Assembly: GCA_035771175.1 (NCBI GenBank)
Contig: CM069607.1
Coordinates: 20,096,001-20,160,000, forward strand
Length of the DNA stretch: 64,000 nucleotides
Reading direction: 5' to 3'
Origin: Paratinospora sagittata
Taxonomy: Eukaryota; Streptophyta; Magnoliopsida; Ranunculales; Menispermaceae
The first letter of the stretch is position 1. Every line of letters begins with the position of its first letter. The notes beneath the pieces were generated by a model. That model did not search any database. It was not told the DNA's origin and saw only the letters and a program-made list of their open reading frames with translations. Of this stretch, positions 1 to 11,870 are shown one piece after another. A program made the position numbers and the translations under genes.

Positions 1-1169
1 CGATCTGAATCAAAATTGCAAACTGTCTTGAAGATAACCTCATTGTTTAGCAAGTTCTTCATTTTATCCCTTTTTTACTGAGATTTTTAGAAGTTATCCA
101 TCGTTTTAAACTGTAGGTATATGAAGTGTTCTCAGTAAGAGAATACATCACCTATATTCTTTCTCCGAGTGCTACAACTAATCATCAAGAACACATCAAA
201 CAATAGCTATCAAAGTCTACGAAGATCAGGCTCTAAGAACGAAGACATATCTCAATGCTAATGCGTTAGTTTGATCTTAGGTGTGTAGGGCAACCTCTCG
301 ATCAATCTCAGCACGAAAACAATCTAAATTGCAAAGTCTTCAAAATCACTTGGATTTAGTATTTGATTTTGACAAAATATTTTTTGAAAGGTTTTAATCA
401 TAATTTCAATGAGTTTTGAATGATTTAAAATTGTTTTGAGACAATGGAATGGCACTTAAGTGTTAAAATTTTAATTTTTCTAAAATTGTGCTATCCAGCA
501 GTTTGCCAAAAATTTTAAAACGGTCATAGCGCACTATCTGTGTTGATAGCACGCTGATAGGGTTGAATAATCAAAAATCTATTTTTCTTGAAAATTGCCT
601 GTAGCGCACTATCCCTTTTGTTAACTCACTATAGAGCAGTTGCCGTGATCTTTCGATTTTTATTAAAATGGGCAATAGCCTGCTATAGGCCTTGATTGCA
701 CGCTATCGGAAAGTTCAAAAAACACGAGCTCTCGGGTTTGTGTATATCGACCTGCAATAGTCTTCTATCCGTCATTAGAGAGCATGATACACAACCCAAT
801 AGCATGCTATCCACGTCTGAGTTAGAAATCTCACATATCTAAAGAGAAAAACGTGGGTCCTTTCCTTTGCTCTATTTTTCTATTCGTTGCACAATTTTGA
901 CTGGGAATATAACTGAAACATTCTCCACTAACACCTGGATGATTCCCATTGTGTCGCACGGGGAAAACAACTTTAAATTACAAGAATGTTTTAAATTCAA
1001 ATCATTTCCTACTCTCTCGCTCTTTAACCTGACTCTGCTAATTTAATAAAACACTCATTCTCTAATTTTCAAAGATACAACACACACGATTTTTGCAAGT
1101 TAGACTGAGCTTTCCAAAGAGTATTTCAAAAGAAGAAAGTCGTGACTCTTGCATTGCCAATAAAAGCTT
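1..1169 (+). repeat. Satellite monomer U1 (1169 bp, 1 sub-repeat)
   Basis: The window happens to open at a monomer boundary. The single sub-repeat begins near 492. The unit carries a 'ttttttactgag...gaagttatcc' variant near 68 that U4 shares but U2, U3 and U5 lack, which marks it as the first member of a three-monomer higher-order repeat. Confidence 0.93.
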
Positions 1170-2338
1170 CGATCTGAATCAAAATTGCAAACTGTCTTGA
1201 AGATAACCTCATTGTTTAGCAAGTTCTTCATTTTATCCCCTTTTTGCTGAGATTTTTAGAAGCTATCCATCGTTTTAAACTGTAGGTATATGAAGTGTTC
1301 TCAGTAAGAGAATACATCACCTATATTCTTTCTCCGAGTGCTACAACTAATCATCAAGAACACATCAAACAATAGCTATCAAAGTCTACGAAGATCAGGC
1401 TCTAAGAACGAAGACATATCTCAATGCTAATGCGTTAGTTTGATCTTAGGTGTGTAGGGCAACCTCTCGATCAATCTCAGCACGAAAACAATCTAAATTG
1501 CAAAGTCTTCAAAATCACTTGGATTTAGTATTTGATTTTGACAAAATATTTTTTGAAAGGTTTTAATCATAATTTCAATGAGTTTTGAATGATTTAAAAT
1601 TGTTTTGAGACAATGGAATGGCACTTAAGTGTTAAAATTTTAATTTTTCTAAAATTGTGCTATCCAGCAGTTTGCCAAAAATTTTAAAACGGTCATAGCG
1701 CACTATCTGTGTTGATAGCACGCTGATAGGGTTGAATAATCAAAAATCTATTTTTCTTGAAAATTGCCTGTAGCGCACTATCCCTTTTGTTAACTCACTA
1801 TAGAGCAGTTGCCGTGATCTTTCGATTTTTATTAAAATGGGCAATAGCCTGCTATAGGCCTTGATTGCACGCTATCGGAAAGTTCAAAAAACACGAGCTC
1901 TCGGGTTTGTGTATATCGACCTGCAATAGTCTTCTATCCGTCATTAGAGAGCATGATACACAACCCAATAGCATGCTATCCACGTCTGAGTTAGAAATCT
2001 CACATATCTAAAGAGAAAAACGTGGGTCCTTTCCTTTGCTCTATTTTTCTATTCGTTGCACAATTTTGACTGGGAATATAACTGAAACATTCTCCACTAA
2101 CACCTGGATGATTCCCATTGTGTCGCACGGGGAAAACAACTTTAAATAACAAGAATGTTTTAAATTCAAATCATTTCCTACTCTCTCGCTCTTTAACCTG
2201 ACTCTGCTAATTTAATAAAACACTCATTCTCTAATTTTCAAAGATACAACACACACGATTTTTGCAAGTTAGACTGAGCTTTCCAAAGAGTATTTCAAAA
2301 GAAGAAAGTCGTGACTCTTGCATTGCCAATAAAAGCTT
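1170..2338 (+). repeat. Satellite monomer U2 (1169 bp, 1 sub-repeat)
   Basis: Nearly identical to U1. It differs by the 'cccctttttgctgag...gaagctatcc' variant near its start and by a private 'aaataac' near 2146 where its neighbours read 'aaattac'. Second member of the trimer. Confidence 0.93.
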
Positions 2339-3505
2339 CGATCTGAATCAAAATTGCAAACTGTCTTGAAGATAACCTCATTGTTTAGCAAGTTCTTCAT
2401 TTTATCCCCTTTTTGCTGAGATTTTTAGAAGCTATCCATCGTTTTAAACTGTAGGTATATGAAGTGTTCTCAGTAAGAGAATACATCACCTATATTCTTT
2501 CTCCGAGTGCTACAACTAATCATCAAGAACACATCAAACAATAGCTATCAAAGTCTACGAAGATCAGGCTCTAAGAACGAAGACATATCTCAATGCTAAT
2601 GCGTTAGTTTGATCTTAGGTGTGTAGGGCAACCTCTCGATCAATCTCAGCACGAAAACAATCTAAATTGCAAAGTCTTCAAAATCACTTGGATTTAGTAT
2701 TTGATTTTGACAAAATATTTTTTGAAAGGTTTTAATCATAATTTCAATGAGTTTTGAATGATTTAAAATTGTTTTGAGACAATGGAATGGCACTTAAGTG
2801 TTAAAATTTTAATTTTTCTAAAATTGTGCTATCCAGCAGTTTGCCAAAAATTTTAAAACGGTCATAGCGCACTATCTGTGTTGATAGCACGCTGATAGGG
2901 TTGAATAATCAAAAATCTATTTTTCTTGAAAATTGCCTGTAGCGCTATGCCTTTTGATAACTCGCTATAGAGCAGTTGCCGTGATCTTTCGATTTTTATT
3001 AAAATGGGCAATAGCCTGCTATAGGCCTTGATTGCACGCTATCGGAAAGTTCAAAAAACACGAGCTCTCGGGTTTGTGTATATCGACCTGCAATAGTCTT
3101 CTATTCGTCATTAGAGAGCATGATACACAACCCAATAGCATGCTATCCACGTCTGAGTTAGAAATCTCACATATCTAAAGAGAAAAACGTGGGTCCTTTC
3201 CTTTGCTCTATTTTTCTATTCGTTGCACAATTTTGACTGGGAATATAACTGAAACATTCTCCACTAACACCTGGATGATTCCCATTGTGTCGCACGGGGA
3301 AAACAACTTTAAATTACAAGAATGTTTTAAATTGAAATCATTTCCTACTCTCTCGCTCTTTAACCTGACTCTGCTAATTTAATAAAACACTCATTCTCTA
3401 ATTTTCAAAGATACAACACACACGATTTTTGCAAGTTAGACTGAGCTTTCCAAAGAGTATTTCAAAAGAAGAAAGTCGTGACTCTTGCATTGCCAATAAA
3501 AGCTT
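2339..3505 (+). repeat. Satellite monomer U3 (1167 bp, 1 sub-repeat)
   Basis: Third member of the trimer. It is 2 bp shorter because the sub-repeat reads 'agcgctatgccttttgataactcgc' near 2941 instead of the U1/U2 'agcgcactatccc...actcac' form. The same short form reappears in U5 near 5277. Confidence 0.93.
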
Positions 3506-4674
3506 CGATCTGAATCAAAATTGCAAACTGTCTTGAAGATAACCTCATTGTTTAGCAAGTTCTTCATTTTATCCCTTTTTTACTGAGATTTTTAGAAGTT
3601 ATCCATCGTTTTAAACTGTAGGTATATGAAGTGTTCTCAGTAAGAGAATACATCACCTATATTCTTTCTCCGAGTGCTACAACTAATCATCAAGAACACA
3701 TCAAACAATAGCTATCAAAGTCTACGAAGATCAGGCTCTAAGAACGAAGACATATCTCAATGCTAATGCGTTAGTTTGATCTTAGGTGTGTAGGGCAACC
3801 TCTCGATCAATCTCAGCACGAAAACAATCTAAATTGCAAAGTCTTCAAAATCACTTGGATTTAGTATTTGATTTTGACAAAATATTTTTTGAAAGGTTTT
3901 AATCATAATTTCAATGAGTTTTGAATGATTTAAAATTGTTTTGAGACAATGGAATGGCACTTAAGTGTTAAAATTTTAATTTTTCTAAAATTGTGCTATC
4001 CAGCAGTTTGCCAAAAATTTTAAAACGGTCATAGCGCACTATCTGTGTTGATAGCACGCTGATAGGGTTGAATAATCAAAAATCTATTTTTCTTGAAAAT
4101 TGCCTGTAGCGCACTATCCCTTTTGTTAACTCACTATAGAGCAGTTGCCGTGATCTTTCGATTTTTATTAAAATGGGCAATAGCCTGCTATAGGCCTTGA
4201 TTGCACGCTATCGGAAAGTTCAAAAAACACGAGCTCTCGGGTTTGTGTATATCGACCTGCAATAGTCTTCTATCCGTCATTAGAGAGCATGATACACAAC
4301 CCAATAGCATGCTATCCACGTCTGAGTTAGAAATCTCACATATCTAAAGAGAAAAACGTGGGTCCTTTCCTTTGCTCTATTTTTCTATTCCTTGCACAAT
4401 TTTGACTGGGAATATAACTGAAACATTCTCCACTAACACCTGGATGATTCCCATTGTGTCGCACGGGGAAAACAACTTTAAATTACAAGAATGTTTTAAA
4501 TTCAAATCATTTCCTACTCTCTCGCTCTTTAACCTGACTCTGCTAATTTAATAAAACACTCATTCTCTAATTTTCAAAGATACAACACACACGATTTTTG
4601 CAAGTTAGACTGAGCTTTCCAAAGAGTATTTCAAAAGAAGAAAGTCGTGACTCTTGCATTGCCAATAAAAGCTT
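3506..4674 (+). repeat. Satellite monomer U4 (1169 bp, 1 sub-repeat)
   Basis: Second copy of the U1 type, 3505 bp downstream of U1. It shares the U1-specific T-rich variant near its start. A private difference is 'attccttgc' near 4389, where U1 has 'attcgttgc'. Confidence 0.93.
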
Positions 4675-5841
4675 CGATCTGAATCAAAATTGCAAACTGT
4701 CTTGAAGATAACCTCATTGTTTAGCAAGTTCTTCATTTTATCCCCTTTTTGCTGAGATTTTTAGAAGCTATCCATCGTTTTAAACTGTAGGTATATGAAG
4801 TGTTCTCAGTAAGAGAATACATCACCTATATTCTTTCTCCGAGTGCTACAACTAATCATCAAGAACACATCAAACAATAGCTATCAAAGTCTACGAAGAT
4901 CAGGCTCTAAGAACGAAGACATATCTCAATGCTAATGCGTTAGTTTGATCTTAGGTGTGTAGGGTAACCTCTCGTTCAATCTCTGCACGAAAACTATCTA
5001 AATTGCAAAGTCTTCAAAATCACTTGGATTTAGTATTCGATTTTGACAAAATATTTTTCGAAAGGTCTTAATAACAATTTCAACGAGTCTGGAATGATTT
5101 AAAAGTGTTTTGAGACAATAGCATGGTTCTTAAGTGTTAAAATATTTATTTTTCCAAAATCGGGCTATCCAGCACTTTGCCAATAATTTCCAAACGGCAA
5201 TAGCGCACTATCAGTGTTGATAGCAGGCTGATAGGGTTGAATAATCAAAAATCTATTTTTCTTGAAAATTGCCTGTAGCGCTATGCCTTTTGATAACTCG
5301 CTATAGAGCAGTTGCCGTGATCTTTCGATTTTTAGTAAACTGGGCAATAGCCTGCTATAGGCCTTGATTGCACGCTATCGGAAAGTCTGAAAAACACGAG
5401 CTCTCGGGTTTGTGTATATCGACCTGCAATAGTCCGCTATCCGTCATTAGAGCGCATGATACACAACCCAATTGCATGTTATCCACGTCTGAGTTAGAAA
5501 TCTCAATATCTAACGAGAAAAACGTGGGCCCTTTTCCTTGCTCGAATTTTCTATTCCTCGCACAGTTTTGACTGGGAATCGTAACTGAAACATTCTCCAC
5601 TAACACCTGGATGATTCCCATTGTGTCGCACGGGCAAAACAACTTTAGATTAAAAGAATGTTTTGAATTCAAATCATTTCCTACTCTCTTGCTCTTTAAC
5701 CTGCAACTGCTAATTTAATAAAACACTCATTCTCTAATTTTCAAAGATACAACACACACGATTTCTGCAAGTTAGACTGAGCTTTCCAAAGAGTATTTCC
5801 AAAGAAGAAAGTCGTGACTCTTGCATTGCCAATAAAAGCTT
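4675..5841 (+). repeat. Satellite monomer U5 (1167 bp, chimeric)
   Basis: The first 290 bp or so match U2. From about 4965 ('agggtaacctctcgttcaatctctgcacg') the sequence abruptly carries many differences from U1-U4. This looks like the downstream limit of the recently amplified trimer. Confidence 0.92.
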
Positions 5842-7009
5842 CGACCTGAATCAAAATTGCAAACTGTCTTGAAGATAACCTCGTTGTTTAGCAAGTTCTT
5901 CATTTTATCCCTTTTGTGTTGAGATTTTCAAAAGCTATCCGTCGTTTAAACTGTAGGAATATGAAGTGTTCTCAGTAAGAGAACACATCACCTATATTCT
6001 TTCTCCGAGTGCTACAACTAATCATCAAGAACACATCAAACAATAGCTATCAAAGTCTACAAAGATCAGGCTCTAAGAACGAAGACATATCTCAATGCTA
6101 ATGCATTAGTTTGATCTTAGGTGTGTAGGGTAACCTCTCTATCAATCTCAGCACGAAAACTCTCTAAATTGCAAAGTCTTCAAAATCACTTGGATTTAGT
6201 ATTCGATTTTGACAAAATATTTTTCGAAAGGTCTTAATAACAATTTCAACGAGTCTTGAATGATTTAAAAGTGTTTTGAGACAATAGCATGGTTCTTAAG
6301 TGTTAAAATATTTATTTTTCCAAAATCAGGCTATCCAGCACTTTGCCAAAATTTTTCAAAAGGAAATAGCGCTCTATCAGTGTTGATAGCACGCTGATAG
6401 GGTTGAATAATCAAAAATCTATTTTTCTTGGAAATTGCCTGTAGCGCGCTATCCCTTTTGATAACTCGCTATAGAGCAGTTGCCGTGATCTTTCGATTTT
6501 TAGTAAAATCGGCAATAGCCTGCTGTAGGCCTTGATTGCACGCTATCGGAAAGTCCGAAAAACACGAGCTCTCGGGTTTGTGTATCTCGACCTGCAATAG
6601 TCCGCTATCCGTCATTAGAGAGCATGATACACAACGCAATAGCATGCAATCCACGTCTGAGTTAGAAATCTCACATATCTAAATGGAAAAATGTGGGCCC
6701 TTTCCCTTACTCGATTTTTCTATTCCTTGCACAATTTTGACTGGGAATATAACTGAAACAGTCTCCACTAACACATGGATGATTCCCATTGTGTCGCACG
6801 GGCAAAACAACTTTAAATTAAAACAATGTTTTAAATTCATATCATTTCCTACTCTCTTGCTCTTTAACCTGCAACTGCTAATTTAATAAAACACTCATTC
6901 TCTAATTTTCAAATATACAACACACACGATTTTTGCAAGTTAGACTGAGCTTTCCAAAGAGTATTTCAAAAGAAGAAAGTCGTGACTCTTGCATTGCCAA
7001 TAAAAGCTT
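5842..7009 (+). repeat. Satellite monomer U6 (1168 bp, 1 sub-repeat)
   Basis: A diverged single-sub-repeat monomer of the older array type, not a close copy of either neighbour. The core hairpin is intact here (GTGTTCTC...GAGAACAC, near 5967), whereas U1-U5 have a mismatch in the right stem ('gagaatac'). Confidence 0.92.
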
Positions 7010-7818
7010 CGACCTTATTCAAAATTGCAAACTGTCTTGAAGATAACCTCATTGTTTTAGAAGTTCTTCATTTTATCCCTTTTGTGTTGAGATTTTCAAA
7101 AGCTATCCAACGTTTTAAACTGTAGGTATATGAAGTGTTCTCAGTAAGAGAACACATCACCTATATTCTTTCTCCGAGTGCTACAACTAATTATCAAGAA
7201 CACATCAAACAATAGCTATGGTCTACAAAGATCAGGCTCTAAGAACGAAGACATATCTCAATGCTAATGCATTAGTTTGATCTTAGGTGTGTAGGGTAAC
7301 CTCTCGATCAATCTCAGCACGAAAACTCTCTAAATTGCAAAGTCTTCAAAATCACTTGGATTTAGTATTTGATTTTGACAAAATATTTTTCGAAAGGTTT
7401 TAATCACAATTTCAATGAGTCTTGAATGATTTAAAAGTGTTTTGAGACAATAGAATGGTTCTTAAGTGTTAAAATATTTATTTTTCCAAAATCGGGCTAT
7501 CCAGCACTTTGCCAAAATTTTTCAAAAGGCAATAGCGCTCTATCAGTGTTGATAGCACGCTGATAGTGTTGAATAATCAAAAATCTACTTTTCTTCAAAA
7601 TTGCCTACAGGGCGCGCTATCGCTTTTTATAACTCGCTATAGTGAAATGGGTAATAACGTGCTATAGGCCTTGATTGCACGCTATTGGAAAGTTCTAAAA
7701 ACATGAGCTCTTGGGTTTGTGTATATCGACCTGCAATAGTCCGCTATCCATCATTAGAGAGCATGATACACAACCCAATAGCATGCTGTCTACGTCTGAG
7801 TTAGAAATCTGACATATC

Positions 7819-7823
7819 TAACG
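7819..7823 (+). repeat. Target-site duplication TAACG (left)
   Basis: TAACG directly before the TG of the left LTR. Uninterrupted monomers read 'atatctaacgagaaaaacg' here. Confidence 0.93.
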
Positions 7824-8611
7824 TGATATGAACTTCACGAACAATTGTGATGAAACCCAATAACAATGATGGATTAGAACCCCAAGATCGTGTAGACAAG
7901 ATTGGTTGTGCCTTGACCCGTCACCTAACCAGATGAAAACCAAGACTACGAAGGATTGAAAACGCCACACCAAGATTCAGCAATCAAGGTGATAAGTTTG
8001 GTTGTTTGAACGCCACAAGATTAACTTGATAAGTTCAAGAGTTCTTTTAAGAACACAGAGGACACAAGACCTCACAAGATTAACTTGATCTGAAAACATA
8101 ATATGTCATTCAAATTTGAGTTACCCATCTATATATATACTTGGAACAACCCTCCAAGAATAGGAAAAGTCATAACTAAATTTAAAACAATACAAATATC
8201 AACATAAACAAGTTCAATGATGCTGGTCACATTTTGTGTGCTTGACTAAGTTCAATGATGATAGTCACATTTTGTGTGCTTGACTAAGTTCAATGATACT
8301 AGTCAAGTTTTGTGTGCTTGACTAAGTTCAATGATGCTAGTTAAGTTTTGTGTGCTTGAATAAGTTCAATTGCTTTGATGACATGGACTAAGCCTTGATT
8401 ATTATTTGAGTCCCTCTTGGTCTTTTTAGAATCAGCCCAATTTGCTTGGATTAGCCCATTTAGCGCTTCCTTGAAACGTTTGGCTCTAAGTCTTGTAATT
8501 GGACCACTTGGAAGTGACAATGGGTCTTGTCCATATTCAGCTCCATTCCCAAGTGTATGATCAACTTGTCCAGCTCCTTGGTTTGCATCATTTGGTCCTT
8601 GGTTTGCATCA
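7824..8611 (-). repeat. 3' LTR (788 bp)
   Basis: Reads TGATGCAAACC...GTTCATATCA on the element strand. It contains the last 89 or so codons and stop of the pol frame (to 8341), four 38-bp repeats (8210-8361) and a TATATATATA stretch (8130-8139). It is 133 bp shorter than the 5' LTR: two fewer 38-bp repeats and no 59-bp duplication, offset by one extra TA. Confidence 0.95.
8210..8361 (-). repeat. 38-bp tandem repeats in 3' LTR (4 copies)
   Basis: Four units of 'aagttcaatgatgctagtca' followed by a 'cattttgtgtgcttgact'-type half, with a fifth partial copy. The pol stop at 8341-8343 lies inside the fourth unit, so the array begins at the very end of the coding frame and extends toward the TATA stretch. 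Confidence 0.93.
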
Positions 8612-9857
8612 TTCTCCCCCTCTTGAGAAGGATTTGTCCTCAAATCATCACCTACAGCAAAAGGAGACAAATCAGCAACATTAAAGCTTGCACTGACACT
8701 ATACTCACCTGGTAAGTCAAGCTTGTAGGCATTATCATTGATGCGTTCCACTATTTGAAATGGCCCGTCACCCCGAGGTAGGAGTTTTGAACGCCGTTTC
8801 TCCAGAAAACGGTCCTTCCTTAAGTGCAACCAAACCCAATCTCCGGGTTCAAAAAGTACCTTCTTGCGTCCCTTGTTGGCTTGTTGGACATATTGGTTAG
8901 TCCTCCTTTCAATGTTCAGCCGTGCCTTTTCATGAATCATCTTTACAAATTCTGCCTTCTTTTTGCCATATAAGTTTACACGGTCACTCAAAGGTAAAGA
9001 AGTTAAATCCAAAGGTGACAATGGGTTAAAACCATAAACCATTTCAAATGGTGAAAATTTAGTTGCAGAATAAATACTTCGATTATAAGCAAAGAAGACA
9101 AAGTTCTTTGTAATGATAGTGCGTAACAAAGAAGACAAAGTTCTATTCACTACTTCAGTTTGACCATCCGTTTGTGGATGACAAGTAGTAGAAAACAATA
9201 ACTTGGTTCCCAACTTTCCCCACAAAGTCTTCCAAAAGTAACTCAAAAACCTTGCATCCCTATCAGAAACAATGGTCCTAGGCATGCCATGTAACCTAAC
9301 AATTTCTTTGAAGAACAAATCAGCTATATGTGATGCATCATCAGTTTTATGACATGCAATGAAGTGTGCCATCTTGGAAAATCTATCTACCACCACAAAA
9401 ACTGAATCTCTTCCCTCTTAGTCCTAGGTAATCCCAAAACAAAATCCATAGAAATATCAGTCCAAGGTTCACTAGGTATTGGCAAAGGGGTGTACAAACC
9501 ATGGGGTTTCAACTTAGACTTGGCCTGTTTACACGTGATACACTTCGCACAGATTCTTTCCACATCAGGTTTCATATGAGGCCAAAAAAAATGATCATGC
9601 AAAATTCCTAATGTCTTAGCTATACCAAAATGACCCATCAAACCACCACCATGAGCTTCTCTCACAAACAATTCACGCAAAGAACACATAGGCACACACA
9701 GTTTATTTTCCCGAAACAAAAATCCATCATGCCTATAAAACTTACCAAACGCCACTTTTTCACATGCATTGAACACTTCACCAAAATCAGAATCTTGTGC
9801 ATACAAATCCTTAATGTATTCAAAACCAAGCAATTTTGTATCTAAAATGGAAAGTAA
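8341..9857 (-). pseudogene. Integrase domain of the retrotransposon, frameshifted, with LTR-encoded C-terminus
   Basis: Integrase inserts the cDNA copy into chromosomal DNA. The N-terminal zinc-binding part is visible (two His near '[10 protein letters not shown]', then CITC), followed by the first catalytic Asp in 'SMDFV'. The frame is then lost at a G run near 9413-9415 and stops at 9389-9387. The core continues in another frame from about 9396 with 'SDRDARF' (Asp) and 'GQTEVVNR' (Glu), spaced D-x35-E as the family requires. Near 9100 about a dozen residues usually found between 'TII.KN' and 'FAYNRS' are missing. The C-terminus has '[14 protein letters not shown]', no visible chromodomain, and a basic tail ('[16 protein letters not shown]') that crosses the PPT into the LTR. 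Family assignment is firm; calling the tail a CR-type targeting motif is inference. Confidence 0.9.
8612..8624 (-). other. Polypurine tract (PPT)
   Basis: AAGAGGGGGAGAA on the element strand, immediately 5' of the TG of the 3' LTR. It primes plus-strand DNA synthesis. Here it is also coding: it specifies the '(Q)EGEN' residues of the pol C-terminus. Confidence 0.9.
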
Positions 9858-11190
9858 AGCATACCTTCGGGACAATGCATCAGCCACCACATTTTCCTTA
9901 CCTTGCTTGTATCTGATCACATAAGGAAATGTATCAATGAATTCCACCCACTTGGCATGGCGTCTGTTCAACTTTTGCTGTCCTTTCAAATGCTTCAAAG
10001 ATTCATGATCTGTGTGAATCACGAATTCCTTTGGCCATAGATAGTGCTGCCAATTTTCCAAAGCCCTTATCAAGGCGTACATCTCCTCATAAGTAGGGTA
10101 ATTGAGGGCTGCCCCACTCAACTTTTCACTGAAATAAGCAACTGGACGACCTTCTTGCATCAAAACAGCTCCAATACCTATACCTGAAGCATCACACTCA
10201 ATTTCAAAAGTTTTAGCAAAGTTAGGTAAAACAAGCAAAGGTGCATTAGTTAACTTTTCTTTGATCAGATTAAATGCCTTTTCTTGTTCTTTCCCCCACT
10301 TAAACGGCTCATTTTTCTTGATGACTTTAGTAAGAGGTGAGGCTAAGCTACTAAAATCACGCACAAACCGTCTATAGAAGCTAGCTAAGCCGTGGAAACT
10401 CCTCACTTGGCTGATTGCTGTAGGCGTTGGCCACTCTTGGATTGCCTTAACCTTTTCCTCATCCACCTCGATTCCTCCCTTACTAACAACAAAACCAAGA
10501 AACACAAGTTTATCTGTGCAAAAGGTGCACTTCTTGAGATTAGCAAACAACTTTTCTTTCCTTAGAATTTCCAAAACATATTTCAAATGCATTACATGTT
10601 CTTCCAAGTTTTTGCTATAAATTAGGATATCATCAAAATACACAATGACAAATCTGCCAATAAATACACGCAAAACATGGTTCATTAAACGCATAAATGT
10701 GCTCGGAGCATTAGTTAAACCGAAAGGCATCACTAACCACTCATACAAACCATATTTACTCTTAAAAGCAGTTTTCCATTCATCACCTTCCTTCATCCTA
10801 ATCTGATGATATCCACTCTTAAGATCAATTTTTGTAAAGACACAAGAACCATGCAATTCATCCAGCATATCGTCTAATCTAGGAATGGGATGACGATACT
10901 TTACCGTTATGTTGTTGATGGCTCGGCAGTCAACACACATCCTCCATGTCCCATCCTTCTTAGGAACTAACAGCACCGGTACTGCACAAGGACTCATGCT
11001 TTAACGCACATACCCCTTCTCCAATAATTCACCAACTTGCCTTTCGAGTTCCTTTGTATCCTCGGGATTACTCCTATAAGCAGGTCTGTTTGGAATTGAT
11101 GCACCTGGTATGAAATCAATTTGATGTTCAATCCCTCGGATTGGAGGTAATCCATAAGGTACTTCTTCGGGAAGGACATCTTCAAACTCC
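9858..11190 (-). pseudogene. Reverse transcriptase and RNase H domains of the retrotransposon
   Basis: These domains copy the element RNA into DNA and degrade the RNA strand. The RT domain opens near 'LPPIRGIEHQIDF' and is cut by an in-frame TAA at 11003-11001, just before '[17 protein letters not shown]'. Counting from the Met at 10997, fingers and palm motifs follow in order: '[13 protein letters not shown]' (about 54-66), '[12 protein letters not shown]' (90-101) and the catalytic YFDD (120-123). RNase H then shows '[13 protein letters not shown]' (Asp 269), 'TYEEMYAL', '[10 protein letters not shown]' (Asp 330) and 'VADALSRR' (Asp 373). Everything from 10997 to the integrase is open, so the RT core itself is intact apart from the upstream stop. 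Typical plant chromovirus RT; very confident. Confidence 0.95.
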
Positions 11191-11560
11191 TGCAAAAGAG
11201 AAACAATAACGCTCGGCAAAGCACCGAGGAGATCATTAGTACATAAAAGAGCCTCCTTGTACATGAGTACAATAAGGGGCTGGTGTGAAAATAATGCTCT
11301 CTTGATCTCACTTTTTTTTGCAATGCAATTGAATTTTTCCTCTCTTGCTCTCACTATGGCTGAAATCCCCTCTCTTTCTTTTTCTCTCTGATCAATGTTG
11401 TTCTCTCTCTTTTTTTTCTCAATTTCGGCCTTCATTTCTTTTTCTTTCTTTTTTTCATTTGAGCTTTGTAACTTTAATTGGTCCTCCCTGACTTGTTTTG
11501 GAGCCAATGGCACAAGAATAATAGGCTGCCCTTTATGAGTGAAAGAATGCCTATTTGTGA
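11191..11560 (-). pseudogene. Protease-RT linker, Lys/Glu-rich
   Basis: Open pol frame between protease and RT. It contains a highly charged stretch ('EKKKEKEMKAEIEKKKREN' and onward) that appears on the plus strand as a TTTCT/TTTTTC-rich tract near 11385-11460. Plant gypsy polyproteins often have a variable linker here. No motif is recognised, so a functional role is not claimed. Confidence 0.75.
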
Positions 11561-11870
11561 ATCCATCATGCTTAGCCCTCTTATCATACTGCCATGGTCT
11601 TCCCAACAATAAATGGCATGCATGCATAGGAACCACATCACAAAGCACCTCATCCTCATATTTACCAATGGATAATGCCACCAACACTTGCCTTATCACC
11701 TTGATTTCGCCACATTCATTCAGCCACTGAAAACGATAAGGGTAAGGATGTTTCAAGGTAGTTAAGGCCAATTTCTCCACCAAATAAGTGCTGGCTACGT
11801 TTGTGCAACTTCCTCCATCGATAATGACACTGCAAACTTTGTTGTTTACAAAGCACCGAGTATGAAACAA
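11560..11870 (-). pseudogene. Aspartic protease domain of the retrotransposon
   Basis: Retroviral-type aspartic protease that would cut the Gag-Pol polyprotein. It begins near 'RCFVNNKVCSVIIDGGSCTN', with the active site as DGGS (Asp at residue 156 of the open segment that starts at 12284). The flap/C-terminal signature 'HACHLLLGRPWQYD' follows about 70 residues later. I recall DGGS rather than DTG/DSG as common in plant chromoviral proteases, so I do not count it as damage. The domain itself is uninterrupted. It lies in the same frame as gag and RT, as expected for one fused polyprotein. Confidence 0.88.

Noticed and set aside
5355..5672. 105-codon minus-strand open frame in the satellite
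   Set aside because: It overlaps the sub-repeat and core tail, is interrupted in sister monomers, and has no recognisable domain. It is an accidental frame.
7010..7823. Satellite derived from a retrotransposon LTR or UTR
   Set aside because: Some large plant centromeric satellites have such an origin, but I could not point to PBS, PPT or coding remnants in the core. A database search would be needed.
11810..11830. Protease active site DGGS as an inactivating mutation
   Set aside because: I recall this form as usual in related plant chromoviral proteases, so it is not counted among the defects.
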